This document shows, piece by piece, positions 32,766-38,640 of a stretch of DNA of 38,640 nucleotides. This stretch comes from CAIPAT01 sp041665605. GTDB lineage: Bacteria > Verrucomicrobiota > Lentisphaeria > Victivallales > Victivallaceae. Positions within the stretch are counted from its first letter, which is position 1, and each line of letters starts with the position of its first letter. Both the position numbers and the translations under genes were made by a program. Below the pieces are notes generated by a model that saw only the letters and a list, made by a program, of their open reading frames with translations, did not search any database and was not told where the DNA came from. The stretch lies in contig JBAYIO010000050.1 of assembly GCA_041665605.1 (NCBI GenBank), positions 1 to 38,640 of the forward strand, given 5' to 3'.

Positions 32766-35700
32766 ATGTTAAAAATGTTCTTGTGTTTCTGCCTGATTTT
32801 GCCGTTTGCCGTATCCGCGGACAGCATATATGACAACGCAGTGGAAATCCCGTTTTTAAAAAGCAGGCCCGGCCTTGACGGCAAGGCGTCACAAGTGAAA
32901 TGGGATAAGGCCAGGCATCTCAGTCTTGTAAAAATGAATGGCGGCGCGGCGGATAATCCTACCGAGATATGGCTGGGGCATGATGAGGATAATCTTTATG
33001 TGGCGTTCAAATGTCACGAAAAAGATATGAAAAATATCAAAACCCAATGGCGCAATCCGGAAGAGCGCGATAATAATATCTGGACTGACGACTGTGTTGA
33101 TATCTTCGTTGACCCGTTGAACGGTGATCCCGGTCAGACTCGGCACATCATCATAAATGCGGCCGGCGTGATCTATGACGAATGCGGGAGTTTCAAGGGC
33201 TGGAACAGTCAAACCAGAACTGCTGTCGGCAAAGGCGAAAATTACTGGACGGTTGAAGCTGAAATTCCATTGGACAACCTTGGTTGCAAGCCAAAAGGCT
33301 TTGAGATTTGGAACTGCAACTTCGCAAGAATTAAAATATCGCCGTATGAAATAAGCTGCCTGAAATCAGGAGATAAAGCCCCGCTGAAGGATCCCCGGTT
33401 CTTCATGCCGTTCCGTTTTTCGGCTAAAGACAACTCGCTGCCGCCTTTAATTATTGAAAGCCTGGGAAACGGCTTTATTCCGAAAGCCAAAATATCGCTC
33501 CCGCAGAGCATTATTCCCGGCTACAGGGTGGAACTGGGTACCATTTCTGCAAAAGGCGCTCCGGCGGCAATGCTGAAAACTGAATGCAAACCGGGAACAG
33601 AGCCTTCCATTTCCTATCGCCGGGCTCCTGACGATATAGCTGTCGCAATCAGGGTATTTGAGACCGGCAAGTCTGAAAAATGCATTTATGAAAATCAAAT
33701 CGATATTATAAATCCGCATGAAAGCAAAGCTTTAGCCGGCAGAACAGAAAACCCGCTTTACCGGGAACTGCTGAGTGATGAACCGGCCGGACTTGCCAGG
33801 CAGGGTTCTTTTACATGGTTGCACGGATTGGTGGAACCGTTTATGCGCCCCTTCGCGATGCAGTACGGAACCAGATATGTCGCGGATGAAATGTATAAGA
33901 TGTTTGCTGATGAAAAACTTCAGGTCGTCATCAATCAGATGTTTATCACCAGCAAGTATCATGGATATTACAAAAGAGGTGTCGCCAACGGCATGAAGTT
34001 TGTCGTATATCCAATGGCCAACGCAAGCAGGGAACGCCGCCACACGCCATTTCTGCCGGACCCCGCGGTGCAGTTGGAATATATGAAAGATATTGAGGCT
34101 CTGGAACCGCACAGGAGCAATATCTTTGCCGTGTTCTGGGGCGATGAAGCTGTGGATTTTATAGAAAAGGATGCCATCGAATTTTTTAACAGGAAGAAAG
34201 ATTCTTATGAATTTATCCGTAATGCCGATGCCGAGGTGAAGGCAAAATACGGATTCGGCAAATACGGCATTCCCGAATCGGCGGATGATAGAAATCCTTA
34301 TCGCTGGATTGCATTCAGGCATTGGATGAATGACCGGCTTGTCGATTTCTATCGCAGAGCTTACAGGAAAGTAAAATCGATTTCTCCTGACTTGCTTGTC
34401 GTTTCCGATGATCCGACGGCCAGACAGGATATGGTGTACGGGTATAGCGACTTTGCCGGAACTTGTGATATTTTGACGCATCAGCTTTATCCGCTCAAAG
34501 AGCCTGACGTTGAGTGTTTCGGTTTTCTGACAAAATATATTACCGATCTCTCAGGCATGCGTGAAGTATGGCCTGTCATGCATGTGGAAGAATATGCATG
34601 CTCATTCACCCCTGAAGAAACTCTGGAGAAAATCAGTGAGTCCGTTCGTTGCGGAGCGAGCGGCATTCACTGGTTTTTAAACGATACCGCCAATCTTCGC
34701 GCCGGGAAAAAGTATATGCATTTCGAATATTACGGGGCTCCGGACCGCTGGCAGGTGGAACTCGGCGCCGCAAAAGAATTGGCAAAGATGAACAGACTAC
34801 GCTTCCCGGAACCGGACTGCGCTGTCTTTGCGCCGGAACCGACTATGCGGGCATATCCGGGTGTGGACACCATTCCATCCCGGGCTCTGTATCTCCACTC
34901 GTATCTGGCCAGGGGCGCCGGCGCATGGTATAAATTCATCAACGAGGGAACAATGAAAAATGCCGGTCTTCAGCAGTATAAAGTCATCATGACGGCTGAT
35001 GCAAAATATGTTTCAAAAGATGCCTTGAAATCTATCATGGATTATGTTGCCGGCGGCGGCATAGCGCTGGTGCTGGACCCTGAAGCATTCTCGTTCACTC
35101 CCGCAGGCGACAGTCTTGCGTCTGAACGTGCGGAACTCCTCGGCATAGCCGATTTGGCCAATGCCTTGAGAGATAATCAAATCAATCTCGGCAAATATAG
35201 ATTATCCACTGCCGGACTCGCCGCATTTAAGATGCAGCCTGCAAATACTGCCAGAATCACAGGGACTTTCATGTCAGGCAAACCGGCTGTCATAGAGAAC
35301 TCTTTCGGCAAAGGCAAAGTTGTTACTTTCGCTGTTAACCCTTGTGATTCGCGTCTGGCCGGAAATCCGGAATGGAAACGTTTCTTTCTCGAATACCTGG
35401 CTGGCGCGGGAGTCAAGACCAGGCAGGATATATGGCGTTTCAAACTTCCATCCAGCATTATAAAAAATGCTCCGGCGCCGGAAGGCCTATGTCTGACCGG
35501 GAACTATGTGCAATGGAGGCAGTTCAAGCCGGTTATAACCGCAAATGCCGCCACGGCAGGCGTTTATTCCTGTACTCCGGCACCGGACAGCCCGCAGGAA
35601 TCCGGCAGCATTAAAAAAGATAATATTCCTTTTGAGCAGGGCAATCTGACTGATCGCCTGCGCGCAATTTACGGGGGGAATGCAGATCTGGGGAAAAGCA

Positions 35701-36044
35701 ATATAAATCAATGGGTGGCCGGGTGGAATACGGCAGGTCCGGTTTCCATTGACTTCGACTTTAAGAAATCCTACCCGATAGACCGGGTCGTCATATTCTA
35801 TCAGAAATATTTAAGAGATGTTGTTGTAAGTGTTTCCGAAGACGGCAAAAACTGGACAGAGACAAGATTTCCGCTTCTGGCAAATGATAATCAGAACCCT
35901 GAAGATGTTTATGACAAAGTATTCCGGCTGCCCAATCATCCAGGCGGGCGTTTTGTGCGTATCAGTTTTGCATCTCCGTCAAACCCCAATGAGAGCAGAC
36001 TGATTTTGGGTGAAGTTGAAGTATGGACTGCCGGAAGTAAATAA
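32766..36044 (+). CDS. Exported CBM9-like / GH42-like / discoidin-like multidomain protein
   Basis: The 1092-residue protein has a signal peptide (cleavage after VSA, residue 18). Residues about 25-215 (GLDGKASQVKWDKARHL ... DDCVDIFVDP ... WTVEAEIPL) are a CBM9-like sugar-binding domain. A TIM-barrel region (about 340-690) carries Glu461 in FWGDEAVDF and Glu608/Glu609 in MHVEEYAC, spaced like the acid/base and nucleophile of clan GH-A. Next comes a GH42-type flavodoxin-like domain (KVIMTADAKYVSKDALKS, GGGIALVLDPEAF) and, near the end, a discoidin/F5-8C-like domain (about 955-1090, IDRVVIFYQK ... GRFVRISFASP). A retaining exo- or endo-glycosidase is likely; substrate unknown. It shares the operon with a pseudopilin and a symporter. 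Confidence 0.75.
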   Translation: MLKMFLCFCLILPFAVSADSIYDNAVEIPFLKSRPGLDGKASQVKWDKARHLSLVKMNGGAADNPTEIWLGHDEDNLYVAFKCHEKDMKNIKTQWRNPEERDNNIWTDDCVDIFVDPLNGDPGQTRHIIINAAGVIYDECGSFKGWNSQTRTAVGKGENYWTVEAEIPLDNLGCKPKGFEIWNCNFARIKISPYEISCLKSGDKAPLKDPRFFMPFRFSAKDNSLPPLIIESLGNGFIPKAKISLPQSIIPGYRVELGTISAKGAPAAMLKTECKPGTEPSISYRRAPDDIAVAIRVFETGKSEKCIYENQIDIINPHESKALAGRTENPLYRELLSDEPAGLARQGSFTWLHGLVEPFMRPFAMQYGTRYVADEMYKMFADEKLQVVINQMFITSKYHGYYKRGVANGMKFVVYPMANASRERRHTPFLPDPAVQLEYMKDIEALEPHRSNIFAVFWGDEAVDFIEKDAIEFFNRKKDSYEFIRNADAEVKAKYGFGKYGIPESADDRNPYRWIAFRHWMNDRLVDFYRRAYRKVKSISPDLLVVSDDPTARQDMVYGYSDFAGTCDILTHQLYPLKEPDVECFGFLTKYITDLSGMREVWPVMHVEEYACSFTPEETLEKISESVRCGASGIHWFLNDTANLRAGKKYMHFEYYGAPDRWQVELGAAKELAKMNRLRFPEPDCAVFAPEPTMRAYPGVDTIPSRALYLHSYLARGAGAWYKFINEGTMKNAGLQQYKVIMTADAKYVSKDALKSIMDYVAGGGIALVLDPEAFSFTPAGDSLASERAELLGIADLANALRDNQINLGKYRLSTAGLAAFKMQPANTARITGTFMSGKPAVIENSFGKGKVVTFAVNPCDSRLAGNPEWKRFFLEYLAGAGVKTRQDIWRFKLPSSIIKNAPAPEGLCLTGNYVQWRQFKPVITANAATAGVYSCTPAPDSPQESGSIKKDNIPFEQGNLTDRLRAIYGGNADLGKSNINQWVAGWNTAGPVSIDFDFKKSYPIDRVVIFYQKYLRDVVVSVSEDGKNWTETRFPLLANDNQNPEDVYDKVFRLPNHPGGRFVRISFASPSNPNESRLILGEVEVWTAGSK

Positions 36045-36247
36045 TGCCCGTCATTCAAAGAATATAACGATAATTCAGCGACAGGTGTCATTACAGTTAA
36101 GCCTGCCTTTGCTGTATACAACATTCCCTATACAGTCCCGTTAATCATCAGGAATTACGCATCGGAAGCATTTGCGTCGCCGGCGACCAAGCCAAGTTAT
36201 GGCTGGACACGGAATCAAAATAGACGATAGAAACGGGAGATGCTATT

Positions 36248-36275
36248 TTGACATCCTGATCGATTATACTATATT
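36248..36275 (+). promoter_or_regulatory. Promoter of the symporter gene
   Basis: TTGACA (36248-36253) and TATATT (36270-36275) are 16 bp apart, with a predicted start near 36282. It implies that the symporter can be expressed apart from the enzyme operon upstream. The rest of the 287-bp gap before the symporter holds only an in-frame extension after the previous stop (see findings). Confidence 0.65.
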
Positions 36276-36331
36276 TATGTTGAAATTGTATGATTTTTAA
36301 ACATTTGTCAATAAGTATTAGGAAGCACTAA

Positions 36332-38308
36332 ATGCACATTGTTGACTGGTTGATTATGATTTTGCCGCTGACGATCTGCGCGGTGATCGCCCTTTATTCC
36401 CGGCGTTTTGTGCGCAGCGTCGCCGATTTTATGGCGGGCGGGCGCAATGCCGGCCGCTTCCTGATTTGCACGGCACGCAGTGAACAGGGAGCAGGCGCGG
36501 TAGTTTTTGTCGCCGTCTTTCAGATGTTTGCCATCTCCGGGTTCACGCTCTCATGGTGGGGGCAGCTCTCGGTCCCGGTGAGTTTATTGATCGCGATCAG
36601 CGGTTTCGTCATCTATCGTTACCGCCAGACACGTGCTTTGACTCTCGGCCAGTTTTTTGAAATGCGCTACAGTCGCAATTTCCGGCTGTTCGCCGGGGGG
36701 CTGGCCTTTTTTGCCGGACTGATTAACTTCGGTGTCATCCCGGTAATCGGTGCGCGTTTCATGACGAACTTTCTCGGCCTGCCGCATACAGTGCCTGTAC
36801 TTGGCTGGCAGATTCAAACGTACCTTCTGCTGATGGCGCTCTTTCTTACAATTTGTGTGATAATGACCACCTTCGGCGGACAGATTGCAGTGCTTCTGAC
36901 CGATTGCGCCGAAGGGATGTTCACCCAGATTTTTTATTCAGTCATCGCGGTCGCTCTAGTCGTTTTTTTCTTCAGTTGGACTGAAACACGCGCTGTGCTC
37001 CTGGATACCGCGCCGGGGAAATCTCTGGTCAATCCATTTGATTCCTTCAGTCTGAAAGACTTTAATATATGGTATGTTTTAATGGGGCTGGGGGTCGGTG
37101 TATACAGCACGATGGCGTGGCAGAACAGCCATGCGTTCAATGCCTCCGGCGCGACGCCGCACGAAGCCCGCATGGGGATGATTCTCGGTCGCTGGCGCGG
37201 TTTTGCAGGTGGAGTGATGATCACCCTGCTGGCCGTATGCGCCATGACCTATCTGCACAGTTCAGCGGGGAATGCCGTTGTGCAGTCTGAACTTAGCAAA
37301 ATTACCGATCCCGGCACCGCGGATCAGATGCGCATTCCGGTCGCACTGTCGCACATGCTGCCGATCGGCCTGAAAGGCATGTTATTGTCGATCTGCCTGA
37401 TGGGCATTATTGCCGGTGACGGTATTCATCTGCATTCATGGTCCAGTATCTTTATACAGGACGTGGTTGTGCCGATGCGTAAAAAGCCGTTCTTGCTGAA
37501 ACAGCATCTGCTGCTGCTGCGTCTGGCCATTGTCGGCGTGGCGGTTTTTGTTTTCATCTTCGGCGCAATATTCCCGCAAACTGAGTATGTGGCGATCTGG
37601 TTCGCTGTAACTCAGGCGGTCTTTACCGGCGGGGCCGGAGCGGCGATCATCGGCGGACTTTACTGGAAGAAGGGCACTACCGCCGGAGCCTGGGTCGGTT
37701 TTTTGACCGGCTCCGGATTATCGGTTGGCGGGATTATTACGCGGATTTATTGCCAGAAAGTTCTCGGACATGAGTTTATCCTTAACGGCATGCAAATCGG
37801 GTTTATCGCCTCGCTGGTGGCGGTTGTTGCGTACATTTTTATTTCCCTGCTGACTTGCAGGAAACCGCATAATATGGACCAATTGCTGCACCGGGGAGCG
37901 TATGCGGTTGAACCGGAAGGCGATGTCGATGACCTGATTCCTCCGAAAATCAACTGGTTTAACCGGCTGTGGGGGATTGATGACCAGTTCAGCAGATCCG
38001 ACCGCTGGATCACGCTTGGAATTTTCTGGTGGTCGATCTCCTGGTTCATCGTATTTGTCGTCGGATCGGTCGCCTATCTGGTGCATCCGTGGTCATCCGG
38101 AGTATGGGCTGATTTCTGGTTTGTGCAGGCAATCTGCATGCCGCTGGCGATCGGGGTGATTACCACGGTCTGGTTTACTATCGGCTGCATCCGTGATCTG
38201 CGCGTTTTCTTCCGCCGTCTGCATGAGGAAAAAATAGACTTGCATGATGACGGAGTGGTGGAGCATGGCGATGATGCTAATGCCGGGAAAGACAGCATTC
38301 GTCCGTAA
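36332..38308 (+). CDS. Sodium:solute symporter (SSS family)
   Basis: The 658-residue protein has about thirteen to fifteen hydrophobic helices and the SSS pattern: an N-terminal helix, then SVADFMAGGRNAGRF, LGQFFEMRYS in the third helix region, and WQNSHAFNASGATPHEAR before the middle helices. It would carry a sugar or other organic solute with Na+ into the cell. It is about 100 residues longer than the common core; the extension holds a soluble loop (about 510-550) and two extra C-terminal helices (WITLGIFWWSISWFIVFVVG, FVQAICMPLAIGVITTVW). AGGAAG stands 8 bp before the ATG. It probably imports products of the exported enzyme upstream. Confidence 0.92.
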   Translation: MHIVDWLIMILPLTICAVIALYSRRFVRSVADFMAGGRNAGRFLICTARSEQGAGAVVFVAVFQMFAISGFTLSWWGQLSVPVSLLIAISGFVIYRYRQTRALTLGQFFEMRYSRNFRLFAGGLAFFAGLINFGVIPVIGARFMTNFLGLPHTVPVLGWQIQTYLLLMALFLTICVIMTTFGGQIAVLLTDCAEGMFTQIFYSVIAVALVVFFFSWTETRAVLLDTAPGKSLVNPFDSFSLKDFNIWYVLMGLGVGVYSTMAWQNSHAFNASGATPHEARMGMILGRWRGFAGGVMITLLAVCAMTYLHSSAGNAVVQSELSKITDPGTADQMRIPVALSHMLPIGLKGMLLSICLMGIIAGDGIHLHSWSSIFIQDVVVPMRKKPFLLKQHLLLLRLAIVGVAVFVFIFGAIFPQTEYVAIWFAVTQAVFTGGAGAAIIGGLYWKKGTTAGAWVGFLTGSGLSVGGIITRIYCQKVLGHEFILNGMQIGFIASLVAVVAYIFISLLTCRKPHNMDQLLHRGAYAVEPEGDVDDLIPPKINWFNRLWGIDDQFSRSDRWITLGIFWWSISWFIVFVVGSVAYLVHPWSSGVWADFWFVQAICMPLAIGVITTVWFTIGCIRDLRVFFRRLHEEKIDLHDDGVVEHGDDANAGKDSIRP

Positions 38309-38354
38309 AGTTCTGTTTCAGTGGATAATATTTGTGCTTGTCTCCGAAAGCTGG

Positions 38355-38396
38355 ACAATAAAATATCCGGCTGGACAGTTACAGATATTTTATTGT
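38355..38396 (+). terminator. AT-rich inverted repeat after the symporter gene
   Basis: ACAATAAAATATC (38355-38367) and GATATTTTATTGT (38384-38396) are perfect 13-bp inverted repeats around a 16-base loop, 46 bp past the symporter stop. A short A-run follows, not a T-run on the plus strand, so it could end minus-strand transcripts or serve as a weak terminator. CTGGACA occurs twice, 20 bp apart (38351-38357 and 38371-38377), in the stem and loop. Confidence 0.45.
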
Positions 38397-38404
38397 AAAA
38401 TAAT

Positions 38405-38493
38405 GGTGGAGGTGGGGGGAGTTGAATTTTTGAGGAGAATTTAGCCTCAAAATTTTAGTGCTACACAATTTGTGTAGCAACGCAACCTCCACC
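38405..38493. repeat. Nested inverted-repeat structure
   Basis: GGTGGAGGT (38405-38413) pairs exactly with ACCTCCACC (38485-38493). Between them lie a hairpin TTTTGAGG (38428-38435) with CCTCAAAA (38445-38452), and a 21-base palindrome with arms TGCTACACAA (38459-38468) and TTGTGTAGCA (38470-38479). The outer stem thus encloses two inner hairpins, a three-way-junction shape. The palindrome arms contain the same TGTGTAGCAA unit as the tandem repeats that follow. Confidence 0.6.
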
Positions 38494-38546
38494 TTTCCTG
38501 TTTCAGCTCAAGCTCATCGTTAAATTAAATGTTAAATCAACTCTTC

Positions 38547-38589
38547 TGTGTAGCAATTGTGTAGCAAATGTGTAACAATTGTGTAACAG
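38547..38589 (+). repeat. Four 11-bp tandem repeats (iteron-like)
   Basis: TGTGTARCAR units start at 38547, 38558, 38569 and 38580, an exact 11-bp period (one helical turn), with G changing to A in the last two copies. Further copies, one direct and one inverted with a mismatch, form the palindrome at 38458-38480. The rest of 38309-38640 has no gene that I can support. Confidence 0.7.
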
Positions 38590-38640
38590 AAATATTAGGA
38601 GTAAAATACACTATAAACTTCGTTATTCAAGCCAATCGGA

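Noticed and set aside
38547..38589. CRISPR array at the right edge
   Set aside because: The units are 11 bp, directly adjacent, with no spacers.

Overview
The window reads as chromosomal DNA from a member of the Lentisphaerota (PVC group, Victivallales-like). The reason is the dense mix of LacI and GntR/LacI regulators, large uncharacterised secreted glycan-active proteins, and four separate short pseudopilin genes with the FTLIELLVVIAIIAILA-type N-terminus and a C-terminal DGH motif. This assignment is inferred from gene content only. No rRNA, tRNA, insertion sequence or CRISPR array was seen.

Layout. (1) 186-8738, plus strand: a small decayed secreted-protein remnant, then a near-consensus promoter with two identical LacI-type palindromes, a LacI regulator, a DUF6259-like secreted enzyme, a small secreted protein, a pseudopilin, a GH4 glycosidase and a second DUF6259-like protein. 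(2) 8900-14311, minus strand: a LacI regulator followed by a tightly spaced operon of a zinc-ligand-poor MDR dehydrogenase, a sugar-phosphate isomerase/epimerase-like protein, a GH57-like protein and a radical SAM/SPASM protein. (3) 14518-17525, minus strand: a six-gene operon with an ECF sigma factor, a probable anti-sigma protein, a Spy/CpxP-like membrane protein with two LTPEQ motifs, a K/E-rich probable lipoprotein, a pseudopilin and a single-pass membrane protein, closed by a strong terminator. (4) 17652-20427, minus strand: a short release-factor-like protein, a GT-C-like membrane protein and a KDPG-aldolase-like protein that lacks the Schiff-base lysine. (5) 20840-22801, plus strand: a Gfo/Idh/MocA oxidoreductase and a DUF1080-like beta-sandwich protein. 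(6) 22838-29875, minus strand: a GntR/LacI regulator, a pseudopilin, a large secreted multi-domain protein and a cytoplasmic GH42-like protein. (7) 29876-30853: a hairpin- and repeat-rich non-coding region between two divergent regulators. (8) 30854-38308, plus strand: a second GntR/LacI regulator, a pseudopilin, a 1092-residue CBM9-like/GH42-like/discoidin-like protein and a sodium:solute symporter. (9) 38355-38640: nested inverted repeats and 11-bp tandem repeats at the window edge.

How it fits together. Regions 1, 6 and 8 repeat one theme: a sugar-responsive regulator, a pseudopilin and secreted glycan-cleaving or glycan-binding proteins. This looks like a Lentisphaerota form of polysaccharide-utilisation locus without SusC/D, in which a pseudopilin is a standing part. 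Cytoplasmic GH4, GH42-like, Gfo/Idh, isomerase and MDR enzymes would process the imported sugars, and the SSS symporter would be one uptake route. The sigma-factor operon looks like an envelope-stress circuit that also carries its own pseudopilin.
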